This document shows, piece by piece, positions 52,887-60,732 of a stretch of 64,000 nt of DNA. Both the position numbers and the translations under genes were made by a program. Origin of the DNA: Bordetella petrii (GTDB lineage: Bacteria; Pseudomonadota; Gammaproteobacteria; Burkholderiales; Burkholderiaceae_B); the NCBI RefSeq assembly GCF_000067205.1, contig NC_010170.1, positions 62,001 through 126,000 of the forward strand, given 5' to 3'. Numbering within the stretch: the stretch's first letter is position 1; every line of letters begins with the position of its first letter. The notes beneath the pieces are model-generated. The model had not been told where the DNA came from and searched no databases. It saw only the letters and a list, made by a program, of their open reading frames with translations.

Positions 52887-53858
52887 TTATTTGCTCTGCA
52901 CGCGCAGGCGCGGGTCGACCACCACATACAGGATGTCGACAATAAGATTGATCACGACGAAGAAAAACGCGATCAGCACCAGGTACGCCGCCATCACCGG
53001 AATGTCGACGGTGCTGATGGCCTGGATGAACAGCAGCCCCATGCCTGGCCACTGGAAGACGGTTTCGGTGATGATGGCGAAGGCGATGATCGAGCCCAGC
53101 TGCAAGCCCGTAATCGTGATGACCGGCACCATGGTGTTCTTGAGCGCATGGCGGAAATTGATCAGCCGTTCGGGCAGGCCGCGGGCGCGCGCGAACTTGA
53201 TGAAATCCGAACGCAGAATCTCCAGCATTTCGGCCCGCACCAGCCGCATGATCAGCGTCATCTGGAACAGCGCCAGGGTAATGGCCGGCAGGATTAGCGC
53301 GGCCAGGCCGGAACGCGTCAACAGGCCGGTGGTCCAGCCGCCGATGGCGATGACTTCGCCGCGACCGAAGCTGGGCAACCAGCGCAATTGCACGCTGAAT
53401 ACCAGGATCAACAAGATGCCGATCAGGAAGGTAGGCAGCGATATGCCGGCCAGCGACAGGGCCATGAAAGCCCGTGACAACGCGCCGTGGCGCCGCAGGG
53501 CCGTATAGATGCCCATGGGTATGCCGAAGGCCAGGGCCATCAGGGCCGAGACGAACGACAGTTCCAGCGTGGCCGGCAGGCGCTGCTCGATCAGGTCGCT
53601 GACCGGCTGGCGCTGGCGGTACGAAATTCCGAAATTGCCCTGCGCGGCGTCGCGCACGAAGCGCGCGTACTGCACCACGAACGGGTCGTTAAGCCCCAGG
53701 CGTTCGCGCAGTTCTGCGCGCTGGGCTTCAGTGGTGTCCTGGCCGACCATGCTGACGATAGGGTCGCCCACATAGCGGAACATGGCAAACGCGATCAGCG
53801 CGACGGTCAGCATGACCAGCACAGATTGCAGCAGGCGTTGCCCGATGAAAAAAAGCAT
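52887..53858 (-). CDS. dppB: Dipeptide-type ABC permease DppB
   Basis: A 323-aa permease, six segments, starting MLFFIGQRLLQSVLVMLTVA. The extracytoplasmic loop (GQDTTEAQRAELRERLGLND, FVVQYARFV) and EAA loop (DFIKFARARGLPERLINFRH) fit DppB/OppB. It lies 10 bp upstream of dppC and 133 bp after the receptor gene, with a palindromic repeat in that gap. Confidence 0.93.
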   Translation of the reverse strand: MLFFIGQRLLQSVLVMLTVALIAFAMFRYVGDPIVSMVGQDTTEAQRAELRERLGLNDPFVVQYARFVRDAAQGNFGISYRQRQPVSDLIEQRLPATLELSFVSALMALAFGIPMGIYTALRRHGALSRAFMALSLAGISLPTFLIGILLILVFSVQLRWLPSFGRGEVIAIGGWTTGLLTRSGLAALILPAITLALFQMTLIMRLVRAEMLEILRSDFIKFARARGLPERLINFRHALKNTMVPVITITGLQLGSIIAFAIITETVFQWPGMGLLFIQAISTVDIPVMAAYLVLIAFFFVVINLIVDILYVVVDPRLRVQSK

Positions 53859-53923
53859 GAATCAGCGTCCTGTTGTCTGGCCGGCCGTGAAGCCGGCAAG
53901 GCGGAAACGTCCGGCGGGCGGCC

Positions 53924-53954
53924 AGGTGTCTGACACCTACGGAGTCAGACACCT
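53924..53954. repeat. GTGTCTGAC palindromic repeat between receptor and dppB
   Basis: Arms AGGTGTCTGAC/GTCAGACACCT (11 bp, perfect) surround a 9-nt centre ACCTACGGA. It lies in the 133-bp gap between the first and second genes of the ABC operon. As an RNA hairpin it could protect the receptor message and lower expression of downstream genes, a common use of such repeats. Confidence 0.88.
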
Positions 53955-53991
53955 GCAAGCGATGGCGCCGCCCCGCGTCGGGGCGGGCACC

Positions 53992-55596
53992 TTAAGGCAT
54001 GACGACGTTGCGCAGGTCGAGCACGTCGTCGGCGCGCTGCACGACTTGCAGCTTGTCTTTAATGCCCCACGACATGGGCTGCTGGTGCAGCGGCAGGTAG
54101 CCGTAGTCGTTGCGCACGATGTCGAAGGCTTCCTTGATCATGGCGTTGCGCTTGGCCTGGTCGGTTTCCACGCCGATCTTGTTGGTCAGTTCGTCGACCT
54201 TCGGGTTGCAGTAGCCGCCCAGGTTGAACTGGCCCGCCGCCGTCTTGCTGTCGCGGCACGCGGCCAGGTTCAGCAGCACGTTGTGCGCGTCGGTGGAGCT
54301 CGGCGTCCAACCCAGCATGTACATGCTGGTCTGGTTGCCGGCCTGCAGCAGGATCTTGCCGAAGTACTTGGACTTGGTCTGGGCGAGCAGGTTGATCTTG
54401 ATGCCTACGCGCGCCAGCATGCCCGCTACCGCCTGGCAGATTTTCTCGTCGTTGACGTAGCGGTCGTTCGGGCAGTCGAGCGTGACCTCGAAGCCGTCAG
54501 GGTAGCCGGCATCGGCCAGCAGCTTCTTGGCCTTGGCCGGATCGGGCTTGTAGGGCTTGCCGAACGAGTCGTCGTAGCCGTTCACCGAGGTGGCCACCAG
54601 CGACCCGAGCGGCTTGGCGGCGCCGCGCATGATCTTCTTGTTGATGGCTTCGATGTCCACCGCCAGCACCACGGCCTCGCGCACGCGCGCGTCCTTGAAC
54701 GGGTTCTTGCCCTTGATGTTCGAGAACAGCAGCTCGTCGCGGTGCTGATCCATGCCGATGAAGATGGCGCGCGCCTCGGGTTCGGTCAGCGGCTTGACGC
54801 CCGGAGCGTCTTCCAGACGCTGCCAGTCCTGCACCGGCACCGGCTGCACGATGTCCATTTCACCCGAGATCAGGGCCGCCACGCGGGTGGCTTCCTGCGA
54901 GATGGGCTGGAACACCACTTCGTCGATATTGGTCTTGATGTTCTTGTCCCAGTAGCCGTCGTAGCGCTTGAGCACGGTCTTCACGTCGGGCTGGCGCTCG
55001 ACCAGCATGAACGGACCGGTGCCGTTGGCGTGCAGGTTGGCGTAGTTGCCCTGGTTGTCGCCCTTGACGTTGGTGGCTTCGGTGGTCTTGTTCTTCTCGG
55101 ACCACGACTTGCTCATGATGTACAGGAAGGTCCACTCACGCGGCAGGATAGGGTTGGGCGTGGGCGTGGTGACTTCGATGGTGTAGTCGTCGATTTTCTT
55201 GACGTCGGACGCCTTGGCGCCGTAGCCCTTCATGTCGGAGCCCGGCGTCAGGCTGCGCTTCCACGAGAAGATCACGTCGTCGGCGGTGAAGGGCGAGCCG
55301 TCGTGGAACTTGACGCCCTTGCGCAGCTTGAACACCCATTTGGTGGGCTCGGTGTTTTCCCAGTTTTCGGCCAGCAGCGGCGTGAGCTTCATGTCGCCGT
55401 CATAGCCCGCCAGGGTTTCGTAGATGTTGCCCTGAAAGCCCAGTGTGAACGTCTCGTTCAGGGCCATCGGGTCCATCGAGGTGGCGTCGCCCTGGTAGGC
55501 CCAATGCAGGGTCTTGGCATGCGCGGGGCTCGCCAGCATGGCGCCGCAAACGGCGAGCGCCAGCGCCGATTTCTTGATGAATGGTGTGATACGCAT
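53992..55596 (-). CDS. dppA: Dipeptide-type periplasmic binding protein
   Basis: A 534-aa family-5 receptor. Signal peptide MRITPFIKKSALALAVCGAM to about residue 27 (SPAHA-KTL). Family-5 signature TLGFQGNIYETLAGYD near 50, KFHDGSPFTADDVIFSWKRS near 97 and ANGTGPFMLVERQPDVKTVL. It binds peptides, or opines or glutathione in relatives, for the DppBC permease. First gene of the operon receptor–dppB–dppC–ATPase–amidohydrolase. Confidence 0.93.
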   Translation of the reverse strand: MRITPFIKKSALALAVCGAMLASPAHAKTLHWAYQGDATSMDPMALNETFTLGFQGNIYETLAGYDGDMKLTPLLAENWENTEPTKWVFKLRKGVKFHDGSPFTADDVIFSWKRSLTPGSDMKGYGAKASDVKKIDDYTIEVTTPTPNPILPREWTFLYIMSKSWSEKNKTTEATNVKGDNQGNYANLHANGTGPFMLVERQPDVKTVLKRYDGYWDKNIKTNIDEVVFQPISQEATRVAALISGEMDIVQPVPVQDWQRLEDAPGVKPLTEPEARAIFIGMDQHRDELLFSNIKGKNPFKDARVREAVVLAVDIEAINKKIMRGAAKPLGSLVATSVNGYDDSFGKPYKPDPAKAKKLLADAGYPDGFEVTLDCPNDRYVNDEKICQAVAGMLARVGIKINLLAQTKSKYFGKILLQAGNQTSMYMLGWTPSSTDAHNVLLNLAACRDSKTAAGQFNLGGYCNPKVDELTNKIGVETDQAKRNAMIKEAFDIVRNDYGYLPLHQQPMSWGIKDKLQVVQRADDVLDLRNVVMP

Positions 55597-55956
55597 AGCC
55601 CTTTTTGCTCCGTGTGATGCGCGGGATCGCGCGACAGAAGTGACAGGGCCCCCGCCCCTATTCAGATCAGGCCGGGGGCACGGCGTACTGCTTTACGACA
55701 ATGCGAGGTCTTGCGGATGAAGGCGGGCGGCCGCGCGCGCAGACGCGGGCGTAGCGGTGGCGATCACTGCATAGGGCTTCGGATTCACGATAAACCTGAC
55801 CTCGGTGATTCTTTTTGGCCCGGACTGACCGCGCCAATGTAGGACGAATCTTATAGAGGCATTGATTTAAGCGTCAATCGTTTTGACTTGGGGTTAGTAC
55901 TTGGTTGCGGGGCGTGGAAAACACTGCCTTCCCGCGCGAATTCTCATGGCCGCGTC
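55597..55956 (-). promoter_or_regulatory. Upstream region of the dipeptide-type operon
   Basis: About 360 bp with no convincing ORF. The lower-GC part (55780–55910) likely holds the operon promoter; ATTGA/TCAAT (55862–55880) is a small inverted repeat there. No recognisable regulator site was found. Confidence 0.45.
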
Positions 55957-55987
55957 GGTGTCTGACACCCTGCGGGAGTCAGACACC
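55957..55987. repeat. Intact GTGTCTGAC palindrome (empty IS110 target)
   Basis: Perfect 10-bp arms GGTGTCTGAC/GTCAGACACC around ACCCTGCGGGA. It is identical over 31 bp (as reverse complement) to the palindrome obtained by excising the IS110 element 240 bp to the right. It contains TCTGACAC-C-CT-GCG, the sequence predicted to be read by the element's bridge RNA. Confidence 0.93.
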
Positions 55988-56197
55988 TGGCACAAGCATG
56001 ACGCGCGCGCCTGAATCCGCAGTGTGCCGGACACCTGGCACAAGCATGGTGCGGGTGCCTGAATCCGCAGTGTGCCGGACACCTGGCACAAGCATGGTGC
56101 GGGTGCCTGAATCCGCAGTGTGCCGGACACCTGGCACAGGCATGGGGCGGGCGCTTGAGTCTCCGGTGTGCCGGGCATCTGGCACACGCACGGCACA
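55983..56197. repeat. 48-bp tandem minisatellite, about 4.5 units
   Basis: Units begin with ACACCTGGCACAAGCATG-like sequence at 55983, 56031, 56079, 56127 and 56175, exactly 48 bp apart. Units two and three are almost identical; the outer ones diverge. Each unit carries a GTGTGCCGGACACC palindrome related to the dispersed repeats. Because 48 is a multiple of three, both strands stay open as a 16-residue repeat, but these frames look incidental. Confidence 0.92.
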
Positions 56198-56215
56198 GGT
56201 GTCTGACTCCCGCAG
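56198..56215. repeat. Left half of the IS-interrupted palindrome
   Basis: GGTGTCTGACTCCCGCAG is the left part of a 31-bp palindrome. The other part is at 57436–57450, starting with the repeated AG. Joining the two gives a perfect copy of the family consensus. Confidence 0.92.
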
Positions 56216-56230
56216 ATACCGTCTTGGCAG

Positions 56231-57214
56231 TCAAGCGGGTAACGCGTAATCGCTGCGATAAGGGGTGCGGTTTTTAAGCACGCCGAAGCATAAGTGAGCG
56301 AGCTTGCGCATGGCGGCGCCGAGAGCAGCCATCTTGCTCTTGCCGGCGGCCAGCAGGCGGGCATAGAGCGCCTGTATGTGGGGGTTATGGCGCACAGCCA
56401 CGACCGCGGCCATGTACAGGGTGGCCCGCACCCGAGCCGGCCCGGTCTTGGACAGCCGAGGCCGGCCGTTCAGGCTGGTGCCGGACTGGCGCTGTACGGG
56501 CACCAGGCCCAGATAGGCCGCCAACGCCTGCGGCGATTCAATGCGCCGGTTATGCATGATCGACAGCAACGCGTTGCCGGTCTGTGGGCCGACCGCCGGG
56601 ATGCTGGTCAGCAGGTCCCGGTCCTCTTTCAGGTCGGGATGGCGGTCGATATGGTCGTTGATCGCGCGCTCCAGACGCTTGATCTGCTCGGTCAGGAACG
56701 CCACGCTTTTGTCGATCGAGCCGGTGACCGGCTCGGGCGACTGGCCGAACTGGGCCTTCTCCTGCCGGTTGAGCTCACGCTGCAGATCCTTGGCCAGCGC
56801 CTCGTGCCGGGCCAGCAGCGCGCGCAGTTGCCGCGCGTGCAGCGGCGCCGGCTGCCAGGCCGGCGGGCACAGCGCCTGGCCATAGCGGGCCAGCACGTAG
56901 CTGTCGAGCTCATCGTTCTTGGTGCGCACCGCCAGCGCACCGGCAAAATCGCGCGCCTGCGCCGGATTGATCATCGAGACCGTGGCCCCCGCCTCATGCA
57001 ACGCGGTGCCCGCCTGCTCGTGGTACGGCCCGGTCGGCTCGAGCACCACGTGCAACTGCTCGGGCTGCGCGCCTTGCTTGGCGCACCAGCCTAACAGCGC
57101 CTGAATCCCGGCCACCGTATTAGCCACCACCTTGGTCTTGCGCTTATCGCCCTCGGCGCCGACCAGCGCGCAGTTGAGCTTGGCCTTTGAGACGTCAATT
57201 CCCAGAAAAAACAT
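56231..57214 (-). CDS. IS110-family DEDD transposase/recombinase
   Basis: A 327-aa recombinase. The RuvC-like DEDD set is D7 (GIDVSK), E59 (LEPTG), D101 and D104 (KNDELD). The C-terminal Tnp domain has LTSIPAVGPQTGNALL and YLGLVPVQRQSGTSLNGR, with S244 as likely nucleophile, followed by RLSKTGPARVRATLYMAA. AGGAGT stands before the ATG. No truncation or frameshift, so it looks active. In this family the enzyme is guided by a bridge RNA from the element's own leader. Confidence 0.96.
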   Translation of the reverse strand: MFFLGIDVSKAKLNCALVGAEGDKRKTKVVANTVAGIQALLGWCAKQGAQPEQLHVVLEPTGPYHEQAGTALHEAGATVSMINPAQARDFAGALAVRTKNDELDSYVLARYGQALCPPAWQPAPLHARQLRALLARHEALAKDLQRELNRQEKAQFGQSPEPVTGSIDKSVAFLTEQIKRLERAINDHIDRHPDLKEDRDLLTSIPAVGPQTGNALLSIMHNRRIESPQALAAYLGLVPVQRQSGTSLNGRPRLSKTGPARVRATLYMAAVVAVRHNPHIQALYARLLAAGKSKMAALGAAMRKLAHLCFGVLKNRTPYRSDYALPA

Positions 57215-57239
57215 CGACTTGGACTCCTAGTAAAATGGC

Positions 57240-57405
57240 CCCCAAGCCCACTGCGCCCACTTGCCTTGTTCATGCAGGGTCACTATGCCCTAGGCTACCG
57301 TCCAGCATCCAGTCGGCTCTCAGAGGCGCGAATCCGGGGCCTAATCTGCGTCACAAAGTCCAGGCTTTCCGTGTCAGAACAAACTCACCGGATCCGCTAG
57401 TAGCG
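57240..57405 (-). ncRNA. Candidate IS110 bridge RNA
   Basis: Two stem-loops lie in the leader. The target-binding loop has outer stem GCGGATCCGG/CCGGATTCGC (57397–57388 with 57337–57328), apical hairpin AAAG/CTTT, and in its internal loop TCTGACAC (57378–57371) and CGCAG (57350–57346). The donor-binding loop has outer stem GCCGACTG/CAGTGGGC (57317–57310 with 57253–57246, one mismatch), apical AGGG/CCCT, and GACGGTA (57302–57296) and ACAAG (57269–57265). The left guides equal target and right-end sequence up to one base before the CT core; the right guides pair with CT plus three bases. Folded by eye. Ends are approximate. Confidence 0.75.
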
Positions 57406-57437
57406 ATAGCTAATCACTACCGCGCTCAAGATACAAG

Positions 57438-57450
57438 GGTGTCAGACACC
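57438..57450. repeat. Right half of the IS-interrupted palindrome
   Basis: GGTGTCAGACACC completes the palindrome begun at 56198. With the core AG just before it the pre-insertion site is restored. Confidence 0.92.
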
Positions 57451-57461
57451 GATACCGCCTT

Positions 57462-58850
57462 TCAGGCTTCTGGCGCCGCTGCCGCGCCCGTGTCTTCGGC
57501 CAATCTGCGCGCCAGGTCGGCTACCACGCGCTTGCGGCGCTCATCGTCTTCGTGTCCCTTGCCCAGGGCCGACCATTCCGGGCGGCTGCGCGCTTCTTTC
57601 AGGGCGTCGGGCAGGCGGCCGGCGCGCCATGCCTGGTCGGCCGGCTGGTCCAGCCGCAACGGGTCGCGGGCGGCATGGCCGCGACGTTCCAGGGCATGAA
57701 CCAACTGTCGCTGGCGCAACGCCAGCAGGCGCAGCACGGCGTCATCGACAGTGATTTCGCGGTATCCGCGCAGTTTGCCCAGGATGCGGCCGCCGAAGCG
57801 TTCCACGCCCTGCCACAACCCGCCGGCCGCGGCGCCGATCAGCATGCCCGTGCCCAGGCTCAGGCCGGCGCTGAACAGGTCCACCGCCGCGCCGGCCATG
57901 GCGCCCGCCGCCATGCCGGCGCCGAGCTGAATGCCCATGTCTTTCAGGGCTTGCGGGTGGAACAGGTCCATGCCCCAGCGGGTGCCCGCCAGCGGCAAAT
58001 CGTCTTCGGCGTAATCGCTGCGGCGGAAGTTGTACAGCGCCAGCAGCGCATCCACGCAGGCCTGTTCGCGACGCCGCACCTGGTCGCGCAGCGTGGCGGC
58101 ATGAGCCTGCAGGGCCTCGTCATCGGCGGGGCTGGCCACGCGCAGCGCAGCCACGTCGATCAGCAGGTCGGCGGCCAGTTGCCAGGCGGCCAGGCTGCGT
58201 TCGCGGCGCTGGCGCTCCAGTTCGTCGGACAGGCGGTTCAGGGTGACGGCATGGCGGTCCAGCAGTACGGCCAGCTTGGCGTACAACTGGCGTTCGCCAT
58301 CCAGCGGCGGCGCCACCGTGTCGAATTCCAGCGCGGCATGCAGGCCCAGCCGGGCCATGGCGTCGCGCCATTCGGCGGCGCGGTGGGCGGGCGCGTTGAC
58401 GAAGTTCAGCACCGGCAGCAGCGGGCGGCCGCAAGCCGCGAGCAGAGTCAGTTCGTCGCGATGCTTGCTCAGCACCGGATCTCGGGCGTCGATGACATAC
58501 AGCGCCGCGTCGCAATCGAGCATCTTGGCCAGCACGCGCGCTTCCTGTTCGTAGCGTCGGTGCGCCTCGGGAGAATCCAGGAAGCGGCGGATGCGCGACG
58601 GCCCGTCGCGGCGCGCGCCGGGCTCATCCAGGCGTTCCAGGTACTCGAGCAGCGCGATGCTGTCTTCCATGCCGGGCGTGTCGAACCATTCAAGCACCGG
58701 CCGGCCGTCCAGCCGCAGCCGCGCGCCCTCGACGTGGCGCGTGGTGCCGGGGCTGTCGGCCACGTCGCCGAAACCGCTGTCGCGCGTCAGCGTGCGCAGC
58801 AGCGAGGTCTTGCCGGTGTTGGTATGGCCCACTACGGCGATCTTGAGCAT
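57462..58850 (-). CDS. DUF3482-family membrane-associated GTPase
   Basis: A 462-aa protein. The start MLKIAVVGHTNTGKTSLLRT lies one base after the upstream stop; an alternative ATG (58865) overlaps it. The GTPase domain has a P-loop GHTNTGKT at 8–15, G3 in WFDTPGMED, and possible G4 near LNFVNAP. The C-terminal DUF3482 region contains a glycine-rich hydrophobic stretch (about 320–370; GMDLFHPQALKDMGIQLGAG onward) that looks membrane-inserting, as in dynamin-like or YcjF-type proteins. It is coupled to a DUF2868 protein. Function unestablished. Confidence 0.87.
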   Translation of the reverse strand: MLKIAVVGHTNTGKTSLLRTLTRDSGFGDVADSPGTTRHVEGARLRLDGRPVLEWFDTPGMEDSIALLEYLERLDEPGARRDGPSRIRRFLDSPEAHRRYEQEARVLAKMLDCDAALYVIDARDPVLSKHRDELTLLAACGRPLLPVLNFVNAPAHRAAEWRDAMARLGLHAALEFDTVAPPLDGERQLYAKLAVLLDRHAVTLNRLSDELERQRRERSLAAWQLAADLLIDVAALRVASPADDEALQAHAATLRDQVRRREQACVDALLALYNFRRSDYAEDDLPLAGTRWGMDLFHPQALKDMGIQLGAGMAAGAMAGAAVDLFSAGLSLGTGMLIGAAAGGLWQGVERFGGRILGKLRGYREITVDDAVLRLLALRQRQLVHALERRGHAARDPLRLDQPADQAWRAGRLPDALKEARSRPEWSALGKGHEDDERRKRVVADLARRLAEDTGAAAAPEA

Positions 58851-58851
58851 G

Positions 58852-60291
58852 TCAGCGACTGTCATGATCGGTCTCCAGCCAGCGCAGCGGCTGGTCGGCA
58901 TCGCTCAGGATAGCGTCGGCCGCCATGCCGGCGGCGGTCAGGCGATCGCGCCAGGCATCCAGCCGGGCCGGTCCCCCGGCCGCCGGCGCACCGAACGTTG
59001 ACAGCCAGACGCGCGTCTGGCCCGCTTTGCCGGCCAAGGCGGCGATCAGGCCCAGCGTGCCGCGATCGGGCGTCTGCCGCATGTCGCAGGCGATCAGCAG
59101 GCGCCGCGCGCCGGCCTGGGCCAGGGCGTCCAGCAGGCGATTGCGCTGCTCGCGGGAATCGAGGTTGCCGGCATCCAGCACCTGCGCGGGCAAACCGGCC
59201 GGCGGCCACTGCACGTCGGCGGGTAGTTCCAACCCGGCCAGCACCGGCTGGTCGCCCAGGTCTGCCAGCCGCCCGGGGCCGACCTGGGGCTGGTGCAGCG
59301 GGTCGGCGGGGCGGTCGATGCCGGTGGACTGTACGGGCGGCAGCAGGCGGTCGCGCAGCGTGGCATAGCCGGGCAACGCGGTGTCGATGCGCAGCCGGCG
59401 CCGCGCCCGGGCGGCGCGGGCCAGGCACAGCGCTGCGGCCAGCAGGCGCGGCAGCACGCCATATATGGCTACCACGCCGATCAGCCACACCGACCATTGG
59501 GCCTGCGCCGCGGCAGGCAGCGCCTGCAGGCCGTCGCTGGCGCGCACGATGGCATCGGCCGGGGCGGCGAAGCCGAACTGGGCCGGCAGCCAGCCCAGCA
59601 GGCGTGTCAGGGCGACGAAGGTATCGGGTTGCAGCAGCGTGGTGGCCCAGACAAAACGGTAGCTGGCGGTAGACAGCATGATCAGCAGGGTGGCCAGGGC
59701 CGCGGCCAGGCCGGCCAGCCACAGCGCGTGGCTGACTGCGCCGAACACCCAGCGCAGCGCGCCGGCGCGTCCCAGCAGGTTCATCAGGGCCTGCGGCACC
59801 AGCGCCGCATCGGGGCCGCGCGCCAGTTTGCGGGTGGCCCACAGCCACAACCGCCCCAGGCCGGTGGCCGCGCCCGGCCGCAACAAGAACGAGGCCAGCC
59901 ACAGCAGGAAGGTCAACGCATGCACGCCCAGCAACGCGCCTACTGCCCACAGCACATTGACCGGCCGCGTACCGTCGCCCAACGCGCCGGCCGCCGAGGC
60001 AATGCCGGCTGCCACCGCGGCCAGTAACAAGATAGCCAGGCTCAGCATGGCGCCCTGGCGCCAGCGGGCCACCAGGCTGTCCAGCCCTTCGCGCCGACCC
60101 AGCAGGCGCGCGCGCAGCAAGATGCGGTCTTCCAGGGTATCGGGCGCCAGGCGCGCCTGGCGCACGGCCTCGGCGTCTTCGAGCGGGCCCCAATGCTCTT
60201 CGCGCAGCCGGATGGCCTCGGCGAGCCAGTGTGTCTGCCAGGCCCCGGACGGCTCGGGCGCCGGCGCGGCGCCGAGGGCATGAGTGGCCAT
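58852..60291 (-). CDS. DUF2868-family polytopic membrane protein
   Basis: A 479-aa inner-membrane protein with a cytoplasmic N-terminus (WLAEAIRLREEHWGPLEDAE). Hydrophobic segments lie near 83–105, 115–137, 190–215 and 270–290. The soluble C-terminal part (about 340–479) contains LLIACDMRQTPDRGTLGLIA and TRVWLSTFGAP. DUF2868 is nearly always next to a DUF3482 GTPase, as here. Starts directly abut (60291/60292 and 58852/58850), so YkvA-like, DUF2868 and DUF3482 are one unit. Confidence 0.85.
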   Translation of the reverse strand: MATHALGAAPAPEPSGAWQTHWLAEAIRLREEHWGPLEDAEAVRQARLAPDTLEDRILLRARLLGRREGLDSLVARWRQGAMLSLAILLLAAVAAGIASAAGALGDGTRPVNVLWAVGALLGVHALTFLLWLASFLLRPGAATGLGRLWLWATRKLARGPDAALVPQALMNLLGRAGALRWVFGAVSHALWLAGLAAALATLLIMLSTASYRFVWATTLLQPDTFVALTRLLGWLPAQFGFAAPADAIVRASDGLQALPAAAQAQWSVWLIGVVAIYGVLPRLLAAALCLARAARARRRLRIDTALPGYATLRDRLLPPVQSTGIDRPADPLHQPQVGPGRLADLGDQPVLAGLELPADVQWPPAGLPAQVLDAGNLDSREQRNRLLDALAQAGARRLLIACDMRQTPDRGTLGLIAALAGKAGQTRVWLSTFGAPAAGGPARLDAWRDRLTAAGMAADAILSDADQPLRWLETDHDSR

Positions 60292-60666
60292 TCAGCCGGC
60301 GCGGGTCGTGGTGGAAGCGGAAGCGCCGAACCAGTCGTGCAGCTTGGCGCTGGCCTGGTGCTTGACGTCGTCGTTGATGTAGAACGCCACGGTGGCCAGT
60401 GCGGCCGTCATGACGCCCAGGTCGTCGGTATAGCCGACCAGCGGCGCCAGATCGGGAATGGCGTCCAGCGGCAGCACGAAATAGCCCAGCGCGCCGTAGA
60501 TGACCCGGCGCGCCCACTTGGGCGTGCCCGGGTTCTGCACCGCGTAGTACAGCCACAGGGCTTTTTCCAGCGCCTGCCGGCCCGCCGCCGACGCATGGCG
60601 CGTTGCCTTGCGCCAGAAGCGCTGGTCGGAATAGGCCTTTTCGTAGGTGGGATTGGCGATTGGCAT
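60292..60666 (-). CDS. YkvA-like DUF1232 protein
   Basis: A 124-aa small protein. The DUF1232 core is LGYFVLPLDAIPDLAPLVGYTDDLGVMT, split here as GALGYFVLPLDAIPDL and APLVGYTDDLGVM. It contains a short hydrophobic hairpin, and its N-terminal helix (RHASAAGRQALEKALWLYYAV) is amphipathic. Function unknown; the gene abuts the DUF2868 gene with no gap, suggesting a three-protein membrane module. Confidence 0.87.
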   Translation of the reverse strand: MPIANPTYEKAYSDQRFWRKATRHASAAGRQALEKALWLYYAVQNPGTPKWARRVIYGALGYFVLPLDAIPDLAPLVGYTDDLGVMTAALATVAFYINDDVKHQASAKLHDWFGASASTTTRAG

Positions 60667-60732
60667 GGCGGGTCGGGCGCGGCGGCCCGGTCTTCATGGT
60701 CAATGGCCCATTGTAGACCGGCGCGGCGCGCC

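Larger units (their letters stand above)
56216..57437 (-). mobile_element. IS110-family insertion sequence
   Basis: A 1222-bp element (including one copy of the 2-bp core) with one transposase gene on the minus strand, a 221-nt left noncoding end and a 15-nt right end. It has no terminal inverted repeats. It is flanked by AG (CT on the transposase strand) at 56214–56215 and 57436–57437, the core dinucleotide. It splits a 31-bp palindrome precisely in its loop. The short right end and long leader are the layout of the IS110 (IS621-like) group rather than IS1111. Confidence 0.93.

Noticed and set aside
55957..56215. CRISPR array
   Set aside because: The 48-bp period contains no unique spacers; whole units are near-identical, and no cas genes are nearby.
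55894..56364. 156-codon minus-strand frame with a 16-residue repeat
   Set aside because: It exists only because the 48-bp minisatellite has a period divisible by three. It runs into the IS110 gene and has no ribosome site.
56216..57437. IS1111 subgroup assignment
   Set aside because: No subterminal inverted repeats and only 15 nt after the stop codon. The long noncoding part precedes the gene, as in the IS110 subgroup.
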